Shown: positions 1 through 7,121 of the stretch, piece by piece
Layout of the letters: each line of letters begins with the position of its first letter
Position numbering within the stretch: the stretch's first letter is position 1
Source of the DNA: Spirirestis rafaelensis WJT71-NPBG6
GTDB taxonomy: Bacteria > Cyanobacteriota > Cyanobacteriia > Cyanobacteriales > Nostocaceae
NCBI GenBank assembly: GCA_019359015.1
Contig: JAHHID010000032.1
Coordinates: 1 to 64,000 of the forward strand
Reading direction: 5' to 3'
Length of the DNA stretch: 64,000 nt
Made by a program: the position numbers and the translations under genes
Notes under the pieces: generated by a model
Database searches by the model: none
The model's input: only the letters and a program-made list of their open reading frames with translations
Told to the model about the DNA's origin: nothing

Positions 1-73
1 CTAGCGGGTAGGACTTGCACCTACATCTGTCTGAGAGTTCAACCTTTTGTACTTTTAATGACAAATGGTTGGG

Positions 74-574
74 TTAGTTATATACGGGCTGGATACCGGA
101 ATTCACTAACCAACGAATCGCACTGTGCTTATCCACCCATGCCTTAAGTTTGAGATGGTCTGTTGCTTGTTGATGGCGCAGTGCTTCTTTCTCCTTGGCT
201 GAGGTGAAATCAAGCCTCATTTCTTCAAGAACATTAGCCAGGTGGGTATCAGCCAATGTTGCCGACTGCACTGCTCTCTCAATCTTCTCGCCACTAACGC
301 CAGCTTGTTTATAGATCTGCGTGAGAACCTGATTCAAGTCTTCAGTTCCCTTAATCGCATTGAGCATCTGCTCTGTTACCTGTGGCGCAAATTCGCTAAT
401 TCTTGCCCCATCATTTCCCATTTTTCCTATCAGCTTTAGCGCTGACTTATCACCCGATAAGGCTCTCACTACCAAATTAGTAGATGCGTTGAATTTACCT
501 TTCAGTTGCCTTTCTAAATTCCTGGATTTGGAAGTTACCAGATTTTTTAGCTTCATTGAATTTCTGACAGCCAT
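74..574 (-). CDS. Hypothetical plasmid protein
   Basis: A 167-residue mostly helical, charged protein that I do not recognise; there is no signal peptide or membrane segment. The frame is open to a TTG at 586, but the first ATG is at 574 (MAVRNSMKL), with another at 556. It overlaps the 3' end of the upstream gene (495-770) by about 80 bp at any of these starts, so the two are probably co-transcribed. It is the last of four minus-strand genes of unknown function that look like one plasmid operon. Existence is fairly likely; function is unknown. Confidence 0.5.
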   Translation of the reverse strand: MAVRNSMKLKNLVTSKSRNLERQLKGKFNASTNLVVRALSGDKSALKLIGKMGNDGARISEFAPQVTEQMLNAIKGTEDLNQVLTQIYKQAGVSGEKIERAVQSATLADTHLANVLEEMRLDFTSAKEKEALRHQQATDHLKLKAWVDKHSAIRWLVNSGIQPVYN

Positions 575-770
575 ACTTTTTATCAAGAGTCAAAATTACG
601 TTGCATTGATATTCCATTCGCCTGACATACTGCTCTGTGATTTGCTTCCTTTTTAGATATTGCTGATAGTTGAAATATTCATTACTTGGTAAATACACCC
701 AGTAGTGCAGAGGTAAGATTACTCCTGCGACCATGCCCAAGCCGACAGCAACCCTTGATAAATAGCTCAT
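495..770 (-). CDS. Small membrane-anchored hypothetical protein
   Basis: The frame opens at 896, but the first 42 residues overlap the end of the upstream gene, so I prefer the ATG at 770 (MSYLSRVAVGL), giving 91 residues. Residues 5-25 form one hydrophobic segment (VAVGLGMVAGVILPLHYWV), followed by a charged tail with two cysteines. This suggests an inner-membrane protein with one anchor. It lies between two other unknown genes of the same minus-strand cluster. No family is recognised. Confidence 0.45.
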   Translation of the reverse strand: MSYLSRVAVGLGMVAGVILPLHYWVYLPSNEYFNYQQYLKRKQITEQYVRRMEYQCNVILTLDKKYGCQKFNEAKKSGNFQIQEFRKATER

Positions 771-816
771 TCTGTGAAAGCGAATCAACAAACACTGAAT
801 GAGCGTTAGGTTATCG

Positions 817-1443
817 CTACTTCGCGGCGTTGAGTCTTGCGAGGATGCCTCCGAGTTGGCTTTTGGTTTGGCTGCGGCTCTCCTCCAGCGCCGCACTGAT
901 ACCCGTTAAACCATGAGCAAGTTTGTCTCTGCTTTGTTCGTGACGGTTAACTACCCGCTCTTGCACCCTGGTAAGCGTTCGGTCAATCTTTGCGTCAACC
1001 TGATTTGCTGAGTAGTCCGCATAACTCAATAGCGCCGCCTCGACCTGCATCAAGACTTCATCAAACGTTGAGGCGGAACTGTCAACGCTGTCTGCGATAT
1101 CGCAAACCTGCTTCTCGCTTAATACCATCCCCAACTCTGCCGCCTTGGTTGTAACCATCTCGCCTACCTGAGACTGTGGAATGGCGGCAAGCCTTGACTC
1201 CTCAATAACTTCCTCATATGAAGGTAGTTCCTCTAGTTCTGGTAACGTTACGGTGACTGCCAGTTTACTTGATTGCTTTTCAATGAGGTAATTGACAGCC
1301 TGAGTTAGTTGCTCCTTAGTCGGATTATCAAGGTCGTCGCACTCGGCAGCGATCGCAGCCTCCGTAAATTCCTCTTTCGTGAACCCTTGGTAGCCTTGCT
1401 TGTACAACCGAGTGCGGACGTTATTGGTGAATTTGTTAGACAT
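817..1443 (-). CDS. Hypothetical coiled-coil-like protein
   Basis: A 208-residue acidic protein with an ATG preceded by AAGGAG at ideal spacing. The C-terminal half (about residues 120-205) is rich in Ala, Gln, Glu, Ser and Arg and looks like long amphipathic helices. No catalytic motif, signal peptide or membrane segment is seen. It is 10 bp downstream of the 1454-1966 gene on the same strand, which points to one operon. Probably a plasmid accessory protein; not assigned. Confidence 0.6.
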   Translation of the reverse strand: MSNKFTNNVRTRLYKQGYQGFTKEEFTEAAIAAECDDLDNPTKEQLTQAVNYLIEKQSSKLAVTVTLPELEELPSYEEVIEESRLAAIPQSQVGEMVTTKAAELGMVLSEKQVCDIADSVDSSASTFDEVLMQVEAALLSYADYSANQVDAKIDRTLTRVQERVVNRHEQSRDKLAHGLTGISAALEESRSQTKSQLGGILARLNAAK

Positions 1444-1453
1444 AATTTGCTCC

Positions 1454-1966
1454 TTATTTAAGTAGTAGTGAAACTTCTGGGCTTGCAGATTTCATGGTCG
1501 CCGTTCGCCTATTAATAGCCCACTTAGCGGCAACGAAAGCGACTAGCGCCAGGTCTTTGCTGTGGCGGTGTTCATCAGCCTGATACTGAACTCCAGCGCG
1601 TTCAAACCAGTAATAACGGGTGCTGCGGGGTACGTTTTTCAAATCAACCTTCAGGCGATCGGCAAGTAAATCCAAGAACTGCTTGCAGGTATATTGCGTG
1701 TCCTTCGCCTCGTAAAAACCTTTAAACAGTGACCAGCGCTCCTCAAAATCGGACGTTTTAAACGAGAAGGCTGCATACCTCTTCTTTAAGTCCGCGAAAG
1801 CCTCGACAATCAGCAAAGCGCCTGGAGCCTCGACATTGAAATTAAAGTGCCTCTTCAAAGTTGAGGCTGTTCTGTACCAGGTAATGTCAGAAACTTCTTT
1901 GCCCATAATGCGCTCGTAGGCTTTTTTCAGTCGCCTATACTTAGTTGTGTACTCTTTAGTTGCCAC
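1454..1966 (-). CDS. Hypothetical protein, first gene of a minus-strand cluster
   Basis: A 170-residue basic protein (MATKEYTTKYRR at the N terminus) starting at GTG 1966 with AGAGG a few bases upstream; an overlapping ATG two bases earlier is out of frame. Aromatic residues are frequent (WYRTAS, STRYYWFE) and there is no recognised motif. Upstream lies a stretch with repeated TTGGAC hexamers that could carry the operon promoter. Function is unknown. Confidence 0.55.
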   Translation of the reverse strand: MATKEYTTKYRRLKKAYERIMGKEVSDITWYRTASTLKRHFNFNVEAPGALLIVEAFADLKKRYAAFSFKTSDFEERWSLFKGFYEAKDTQYTCKQFLDLLADRLKVDLKNVPRSTRYYWFERAGVQYQADEHRHSKDLALVAFVAAKWAINRRTATMKSASPEVSLLLK

Positions 1967-2047
1967 ATTACCTCTGCGTTATTACTTAAGCATGTATTTA
2001 ATTAACCTGGCATCCTTAAATCTAAGGTTTTTGACAAGACCCTCGAC

Positions 2048-2314
2048 TTGGACACAGGTTTTTGATATAGCCCCATCGTTGGACGATTTCAATAACTTTG
2101 GATTTTGGTTATTGGACAAAATTAAAAGTTGTTCGTCCGTCGGCTATACCTGCGTGATACCAGGGCGATACCCTTGGTAGGCGTCTTTGGACAGGGTAAA
2201 TATCGCCCTGTTTTAGCCGCACTTTGGAAGAAATCAAGCCTTGTTCGGATGTGCGATCGCTTTAAGTGCAGTCGCGGATGTTACCTACTCCTACACTCCA
2301 TCCCCCATTTGGAC
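2048..2314. repeat. Spaced TTGGAC hexamers upstream of the 1454-1966 gene
   Basis: TTGGAC occurs at 2048, 2079, 2112, 2187 and 2309, three times as TTGGACA. The density is well above chance for a hexamer over 270 bp. The spacing is not regular (31, 33, 75 and 122 bp). Four of the five lie in the gap between two minus-strand genes; the last is inside the 2291-2503 frame. They could be operator half-sites or weak iterons; this is suggestive only. Confidence 0.3.
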
Positions 2315-2503
2315 GCAGGCTATCAAAGCATCGGTTAGCGGCTTGGCAGCACGCAGGTAGTTATCTACCTCGTTACTGTCCTCTGCGCTTCCTGCTGCGT
2401 TGTACAGTTCCGTAATGCAAGATTGAATTGCGTTCAGTAAAATCTCTTGCTTAGAGGGTCGATAAACTGCTAACTTTTGGATTTCTTGACTTACAAGATT
2501 CAT
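2291..2503 (-). CDS. Small hypothetical protein
   Basis: A 70-residue frame with an ATG preceded by GTGAGG. It is helical and acidic, with a predicted compact fold and no known motif. It faces away from the XRE gene at 2821 across a 317-bp divergent intergenic region, so the two may share a control region. It is small and unrecognised, so only moderately supported. Confidence 0.45.
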   Translation of the reverse strand: MNLVSQEIQKLAVYRPSKQEILLNAIQSCITELYNAAGSAEDSNEVDNYLRAAKPLTDALIACVQMGDGV

Positions 2504-2585
2504 GGATAATGCCTCACTTGGTTAATAACAGCCACATGACCGTATCTCCCGATATTGGAAAATGTAGGCTGTTGGAAACCGAGGG

Positions 2586-2614
2586 GCTTCCTTTGCTGGA
2601 CGAGCAAAGGAAGC
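2586..2614. promoter_or_regulatory. Perfect 12-bp hairpin in a divergent intergenic region
   Basis: GCTTCCTTTGCT (2586-2597) pairs with AGCAAAGGAAGC (2603-2614) around the loop GGACG. It lies between the divergent starts at 2503 and 2821, so it is more likely an operator or a 5'-leader structure than a terminator. The rest of the gap (2615-2820) is AT-rich and could hold promoters; no further element is clear. Confidence 0.4.
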
Positions 2615-2820
2615 AGACTCACCTACAACGGGTCTAACTCGTCAGATGTTGAGTTTTCTTTTTTTCAGTGTTAGGGAATTTGACATATGCAATTTTTTAA
2701 CACTACTATTTTAGTATAAGTTGACTGGTAATAAAAGCAAGCTTTTAATTAAATAAAACTGGGCATAGCAAGTTATCCAATAAGCTGTTTTAATATGACT
2801 GTTATTACCAGCGAGGTTTT

Positions 2821-3033
2821 ATGCCTGTTAGAAACAAAATAAGGAGGCTAATTGATGAAAAGTTAAAAGTTACAAGATATGAATTTAGCGAACGTACAAC
2901 CCTGAGCAAAACAACGGTTTACGCCCTATACGATAATCCCGAACAGATTCCCAACAAGGTGGCGATGGACAAAATCTGTGACTATTACAAAATCCAACCC
3001 TGCGAATTTATCGAATGGTACGAGGATAAATGA
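2821..3033 (+). CDS. Small XRE/Cro-type transcriptional regulator
   Basis: A 70-residue Cro/C1-type helix-turn-helix protein. The order RRLIDEKL ... TRYEFSERTTLSKTTVYALYDN ... ICDYYKIQPCEFIEW is the usual five-helix HTH_XRE layout, with the recognition helix near residues 27-38 and the final helix pattern of plasmid-borne small repressors. GAGG lies 8 bases before the ATG. It probably autoregulates and may control the divergent small gene or plasmid functions. The family call is sound; the target is unknown. Confidence 0.75.
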   Translation: MPVRNKIRRLIDEKLKVTRYEFSERTTLSKTTVYALYDNPEQIPNKVAMDKICDYYKIQPCEFIEWYEDK

Positions 3034-3209
3034 TCAACACCGATTAATCCCATGCGATCGCTTTCCTTGGCACTTCTTTCGCCCAATCTTTAATTGTGAG
3101 GAGAAGAACAGTTCAAACAACTCAAGTAACTGCTTTCCCTGATTTAAATTTGACTGCCAACCAGATTTTTAGTGTGGGGGGAACTTAGAACCATGACATA
3201 AGGCGCACA

Positions 3210-3444
3210 GCTATGACCATTAACCCGCATTGAAGCTGCATTAAACAGGCAAGTAGCCGTTAATGCTGACCTACGCAGATTTAAAAAAGTATTAAACAAC
3301 ACTGCTCAATCTCTGCAAGCTTCCGTAGCCGATTTGAGATTCAGCGTAGAAAGCTTTGTAGAAACCGTTTAAGCACACCAACAAAACTTTGAGGTTATCG
3401 CCCAAGAATTGCAATACTCACTATTAGAATGGCTGCCGCGATCG
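3210..3444 (+). pseudogene. Decayed small gene (helical protein remnant)
   Basis: Plus-strand translation gives a coherent helical peptide (IEAALNRQVAVNADLRRF ... QASVADLRFSVESFVETV), a TAA at about 3370, then an in-frame continuation (AHQQNFEVIAQELQYSLLEWL). There is no good start or Shine-Dalgarno. It looks like a small coiled-coil protein interrupted by a stop. The family is not recognised; it could also be chance coding-like sequence. Confidence 0.3.
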
Positions 3445-3456
3445 CTTTCCTTGCCG

Positions 3457-3477
3457 CCCCAAAATTTATTTATGGGG
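3457..3477. repeat. CCCC-AAATTTATTTAT-GGGG palindrome-like repeat, copy 1
   Basis: CCCCAAAATTTATTTATGGGG; nearly the same 21-mer occurs at 38306 and 38385. The cccc/gggg ends and A/T-rich arms can fold as a short hairpin. It sits upstream of the 3552 gene, followed by a run of ACTTTTTACTTTTT repeats. It is probably a dispersed intergenic repeat of this genome. Confidence 0.5.
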
Positions 3478-3551
3478 ATTATATGCATTACTTTTTACTT
3501 TTTACTTTTATCTTTTTACTTTTTAAGTGCGCGTGTTTAGGCTAAAAAGGG

Positions 3552-5156
3552 GTGAAATTAGTGAAAATAGCCAAGAAGAATAAGCAATTTCAATTGGTAA
3601 AAAGAAGCAAACTTGACGAGCTACACGAGCCATTGAAATTAGAGAATATCAACTCCCTAGACTTTTCATCAATGTCAGCCAAAGAGTTTCAACAACAAGA
3701 CAACTCTAAAACTATCACGCACTCCTCTCCCGTAACACAACCACCCTTATTTCAAATAACTGATGATGCTCCCGTAATGACTTCTCACCCTTACTTATCA
3801 GGAGCGCAAGCTTGTTTAGGAAAAACTCTTTGGGATGATATTGAAGGTGTTCCTTGTTTTCGGCGCTTTTTTGGTCAGGGTTTTATAGAACACAACATCA
3901 TTAAAGAAAACCCGGAAACCAACAGACTAGAACTTATAGCTGGAAATGCAGCCTGGGAGATTATTCAGAAGTTTAACCCAGAAGTTGCTTATATGTTTTT
4001 AGTTTTTGCGTCTTGTGCCACGGATTTAGAACAACCTTGGTCGGGTGCATTTACCATCAAAGGAACTGATTTAATTAAAACTTTTGGCTGGAGTAATAGA
4101 ACCGATTTAAGTTTAGGTAATAAGCTGAAAAAACTCGGTATGCTTGCCCAGCAAGTAGCCCATCTGAGTATCACCATTAACAAGCTTGACTTAAAGCGGA
4201 TGAAATATTCAGCCGAAATTCAAGCTATGTGGCAACTAAAGCTTCAGTACACAGGTCAGTTGTCTTTAGTTTTAGAACATAATTATCCATCCAAAATTGA
4301 CCATGAATTTGATGACCCTACAGAGTTATTTCTCACAGTTGGTGCTAATGATTGGGTTCGACCATTTCAGGATTTAGAAAACTACCGTTCACTATATGAG
4401 TACGGACTTTTAGCTAAAAGTACTTTACAAATTAATCCCTATCAAAATCCAATTGCTGCAAGGTTAGCAGTATTGTTAACTATTATGAGCCGAATTAAAA
4501 TTGATGGAGAATACAAGGTAGGAACATTATTAAAACGGATAGGATATCTTTCAGAAACACATTTGCAGGAACTTCAGAGTAAGAGTGGATATATAAAAAG
4601 ACTTAAACTGATTGAACAGTGGGATAATGCCCTACTAACCCTACAAGATTTAGGTTGGCAAATTAGTTTTGAATCAGTTACTTATCCAGAATCAATTCAA
4701 CCAGTTTGGGTGTTGCCAGAAAATAAAAATACAGAGGGACCGCGACGACCCAAAGGGTGGCTAAATATTTGGCTAGAAGCCAAAGTAATTATTAAACCTA
4801 CAGAAAAAATTCAGGAAAAGCTAGAAGCAATTAACGCTCCTGCACTTCCAGTTAGTAAGCCTAAATCTGACTCTGAGCCAAACCTTAAAACTGTACTTAC
4901 CGAGAGTGAATATTCGCACCCTAACAAGCAAAAAACCATCTCTGTAGAAGATAGCCAAAAACTAATTCCCGGATGGGCTTTGGAAGAAGCTTTGAAGCTT
5001 AGAGGATGGACTAAATCGCACCTAGCAGAACGGTTGGGCTTGCAAAAATCCCTTCCTGGCAAGTGGATCAATGGAAGCCGTAAAATTCAGCCCCTTCATT
5101 TAAAACAACTTTGGGAGTGGTTAGCTCCAGAATTAAACCAAATTATGAGCGGGTGA
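3552..5156 (+). CDS. Large HTH-containing plasmid protein, function unassigned
   Basis: A 534-residue protein, probably cytoplasmic. GTG start codons are at 3552 and 3561; the AAGGGG at 3546-3552 is better spaced for 3561. The last ~60 residues (PGWALEEALKLRGWTKSHLAERLGLQKSLPGKW) are an XRE-like helix-turn-helix. The middle (about 150-400) contains segments such as LIKTFGW and KVGTLLKRIGYLSE that resemble winged-helix DNA-binding modules of plasmid initiators, but I cannot assign a Rep family. It stands alone, and the true initiator of this replicon is more likely the CyRepA1 gene at 7122. It could be a regulator or an accessory replication protein. Confidence 0.7.
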   Translation: MKLVKIAKKNKQFQLVKRSKLDELHEPLKLENINSLDFSSMSAKEFQQQDNSKTITHSSPVTQPPLFQITDDAPVMTSHPYLSGAQACLGKTLWDDIEGVPCFRRFFGQGFIEHNIIKENPETNRLELIAGNAAWEIIQKFNPEVAYMFLVFASCATDLEQPWSGAFTIKGTDLIKTFGWSNRTDLSLGNKLKKLGMLAQQVAHLSITINKLDLKRMKYSAEIQAMWQLKLQYTGQLSLVLEHNYPSKIDHEFDDPTELFLTVGANDWVRPFQDLENYRSLYEYGLLAKSTLQINPYQNPIAARLAVLLTIMSRIKIDGEYKVGTLLKRIGYLSETHLQELQSKSGYIKRLKLIEQWDNALLTLQDLGWQISFESVTYPESIQPVWVLPENKNTEGPRRPKGWLNIWLEAKVIIKPTEKIQEKLEAINAPALPVSKPKSDSEPNLKTVLTESEYSHPNKQKTISVEDSQKLIPGWALEEALKLRGWTKSHLAERLGLQKSLPGKWINGSRKIQPLHLKQLWEWLAPELNQIMSG

Positions 5157-5196
5157 AAATGCGATCGCACAAAGGCAGGCAAAACGCCCGGAACGC

Positions 5197-5226
5197 AAGC
5201 GCGAACCGACAGGTCGGTTCGCGCTT
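5197..5226. repeat. 14-bp perfect hairpin in a repeat-rich gap
   Basis: AAGCGCGAACCGAC (5197-5210) and its exact complement (5213-5226) are separated by AG. It is followed to about 5320 by GC-rich short repeats of the type scattered through Nostoc genomes (AGGCTACGCCAACGCGGTAGCC). It lies 40 bp after the stop of the upstream gene and might act as a terminator, but there is no T-run. Confidence 0.5.
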
Positions 5227-5386
5227 TGCGCGGCTCCCAAGGGGAGCATCGCAGAAAGGCGGGTGCTTTGCACCAAAGCCCGTCAGGCTACGCCAACGCG
5301 GTAGCCACTCTCTACGGAAGTAAGATTCTTACTGTTTATGGTAAGCTCCTTTGCCGGATAATTAATCTGTGTTACGGTGTGAGAAA

Positions 5387-5839
5387 GTGATTCCAGAATT
5401 TGACGAAAATGGTAATTTACCACCAGGGATACATTGGGCGCAATGGGAGGAGTTTCAAGAAAAATTTGCGACCAACTTGACTCGACAGCGCATGATAAAC
5501 GGTCTAGAACTGGCAATGACCCAATTACAGGAAGCAGGTTGTAGAACTATTTATATAGATGGTAGTTTCGTCACCAGCAAACCCAGACCCGGTGATTTTG
5601 ATGTTTGTTGGGAAGACAATGGGGTTGATATAAATTATCTGGAATCGATTGCTCCCACCTTACATAATTTTGCGCTGCGACGTGCCGAACAAAAAAGCAA
5701 GTATAAAGGGGAAATTTTTCCTGCCAATCACCCAGCGAATGAGACTGGTACGGCATACATAGATTTTTTTCAATTTGATACAAGAACGAATACGCGCAAG
5801 GGAATTATTGCTATCGATTTGGTCAGGTGGAAGCCATGA
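5387..5839 (+). CDS. DUF6932 family protein, nucleotidyltransferase-like probable toxin
   Basis: 150 residues from GTG 5387, so that it begins MIPEFDENGNLPPG as I recall for DUF6932; the frame is open to GTG 5369. IDGSFVTSKPRPGDFDVCW (about residues 59-77) matches the G-S-x(n)-D-x-D pattern of minimal nucleotidyltransferases, and a later acidic DFFQFD could supply the third metal ligand. Such proteins pair with HTH or Xre-like partners as toxin-antitoxin modules; the next gene is an HTH protein. The stop lies in the first copy of an 86-bp duplication. The family call is good; toxin activity is inference. Confidence 0.7.
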   Translation: MIPEFDENGNLPPGIHWAQWEEFQEKFATNLTRQRMINGLELAMTQLQEAGCRTIYIDGSFVTSKPRPGDFDVCWEDNGVDINYLESIAPTLHNFALRRAEQKSKYKGEIFPANHPANETGTAYIDFFQFDTRTNTRKGIIAIDLVRWKP

Positions 5840-5946
5840 TGATAAAAAACGAGCAACAATTTGATACAAGAACGAATACGCGCAAGGGAATTATTGCTAT
5901 CGATTTGGTCAGGTGGAAGCCATGATGATAAAAAACGAGCAACAAT
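5771..5946 (+). repeat. 86-bp tandem duplication at a toxin-antitoxin junction
   Basis: Positions 5771-5856 are repeated exactly at 5857-5942, and identity continues to 5946. Each unit holds the toxin's last ~22 codons, its TGA and the antitoxin's ATGATG. In copy 1 the ATG at 5836 overlaps the toxin stop (ATGA) but that frame closes after about 29 codons; in copy 2 the ATG at 5922 opens the full antitoxin. Both proteins are therefore intact but no longer overlap. Confidence 0.95.
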
Positions 5947-6437
5947 ATCAAAATACTAAAGAATGGTTGCGGCGATTTGAAAAGTCTGTGGCTGAATTTG
6001 ATAGCAATGAAGATTTGAAAGCAGACCCTAAGCGTTGGAAGTTACATAGAGATTCCTATCAGAGTCAAGTTGACGAGTTAAAAGCAGAAATTGCGGAATA
6101 TGAAAGGCTGATTAATTGCGATAATACCCAGCCAATAACAGTAACAGTTGAAAGTTTAAATAAGCTACCAGAGGCTTTAATCAGAGCCAGGATAGCAGCA
6201 AAAATGAGTCTTTTTGAACTTGCTGAAATTTTAGAAATTGACGAGCAAAGGGTTAAAGAATATGAGGATACAGATTATCAATGCGCTAGTTTTGTAGAGC
6301 TTTTAGAAGTTGCCACAGCTTTGGGTGTGGAATTTGAAAATGCCGTTATCAAAGTAGATTTTGAGGAGATAGAAGAGGTTAAGCGAACTACACAGAAATG
6401 GCGAAAATCAAAAATGAGCGTAAAATCTAAAGCTTAA
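5922..6437 (+). CDS. HTH protein, probable antitoxin partner of the DUF6932 gene
   Basis: 171 residues from ATG 5922 (MMIKNEQQYQNTKEW); a GTG at 5913 is in frame but lies within duplicated sequence. The N-terminal ~75 residues are a coiled coil with many Glu, Lys and Gln. Residues 90-150 (LPEALIRARIAAKMSLFELAEILEIDEQRVKEYED ... LLEVATALGV) are a Cro/C1-like helix-turn-helix. The original ATGA overlap with the toxin implies translational coupling, now separated by 82 bp. A terminator-like hairpin follows at 6604. Confidence 0.75.
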   Translation: MMIKNEQQYQNTKEWLRRFEKSVAEFDSNEDLKADPKRWKLHRDSYQSQVDELKAEIAEYERLINCDNTQPITVTVESLNKLPEALIRARIAAKMSLFELAEILEIDEQRVKEYEDTDYQCASFVELLEVATALGVEFENAVIKVDFEEIEEVKRTTQKWRKSKMSVKSKA

Positions 6438-6603
6438 TAACCAGAGTTTACAGACCATCTTGCAGAAAAAACACATATCTCGGCTCCATACCCACTTGTC
6501 TACTTCCACTAAAATCGCCTCACATTCTGTCTACTTCTCTAGAATCGGGTAACAGTTGTCTAACTTGTCTTCAAACCAATCCCTACATCCAAATTAAATC
6601 AAT

Positions 6604-6641
6604 AACCCCAAACCCTTGACAATAAAAGGTTTGGGGTTTTG
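6604..6641 (+). terminator. Hairpin with T-run after the toxin-antitoxin unit
   Basis: AACCCCAAACC (6604-6614) pairs perfectly with GGTTTGGGGTT (6628-6638) around a 13-nt loop and is followed by TTG. It lies 167 bp after the antitoxin stop. A rho-independent terminator is the simplest reading, although it also lies inside the presumed origin and could be part of it. Confidence 0.5.
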
Positions 6642-6777
6642 TCTACCTTTCTACTACAAGCCATTCTCAATAATAAAAACGCTGAAACCATTGATAAAAC
6701 GTTTGTCTACTTTGCTTATTGAGAATAAAATAGCTAAAACTGTTAATATATAAGGATTTCGTTAGGTAGACAATTTT

Positions 6778-6843
6778 TCTAGAATCCGGTAATGAAACCT
6801 CTAGAATCCGGTAATGAAACCTCTAGAATCTGGTAATAAGTTT
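6778..6843 (+). repeat. Three directly repeated 22-bp iteron-like units
   Basis: Units start at 6778, 6800 and 6822, each beginning TCTAGAATCYGGTAATRA; the first two are identical across 22 bp and the third diverges at its end. A fourth, isolated copy starts at 6538. The 22-bp spacing is two helical turns, as expected for same-face binding of an initiator protein. Confidence 0.75.
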
Positions 6844-7121
6844 TTTTTGAAACCTTTGTGAATCAATAGTTCCAGCTTGGTAGACAATCCTAATTAAGTT
6901 AATTAAGTTAAGCAACCTCGATTTTTCGGGGTCAAAAAAACGGCATGGTATGAAAGAAGGTTGTTCCGTATCGGGATAGCCACCGTGAAGATTTCTATAC
7001 GTAGCGCAAGCGCATCTAGCATCCCCAGTCAGCCCCAACAAAAACATAAGGAGCTTAAGCTCCCTCTTTTATGTCCCATTTCAGGACTATTGAGGTGTAC
7101 TAGTGGCATCCGGAGTGAGGG

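Larger units (their letters stand above)
6497..6888. other. Probable plasmid replication origin
   Basis: The 684-bp gap before the replication protein holds a dense set of repeats. TGTCTAC or near forms occur at 6498, 6529, 6640 and 6704, with the inverse GTAGACA at 6766 and 6880. The motif TCTAGAATCSGGTAA occurs at 6538, 6778 and 6800, with a one-base variant at 6822. AT-rich tracts (6660-6760, 6840-6910) and a TTAATTAAGTTAATTAAGTTAA stretch near 6890-6912 would suit strand opening. Iterons directly upstream of rep are typical of plasmid origins; the position is inferred from context. Confidence 0.65.

Noticed and set aside
1-60. Possible tRNA 3' half or group II intron piece on the minus strand (GTAGG-TGCAAGT-CCTAC hairpin ending CCGCTAG)
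   Set aside because: The T-loop lacks the TTC consensus, no anticodon stem can be folded, and the sequence is cut by the window edge; neither identity can be supported.
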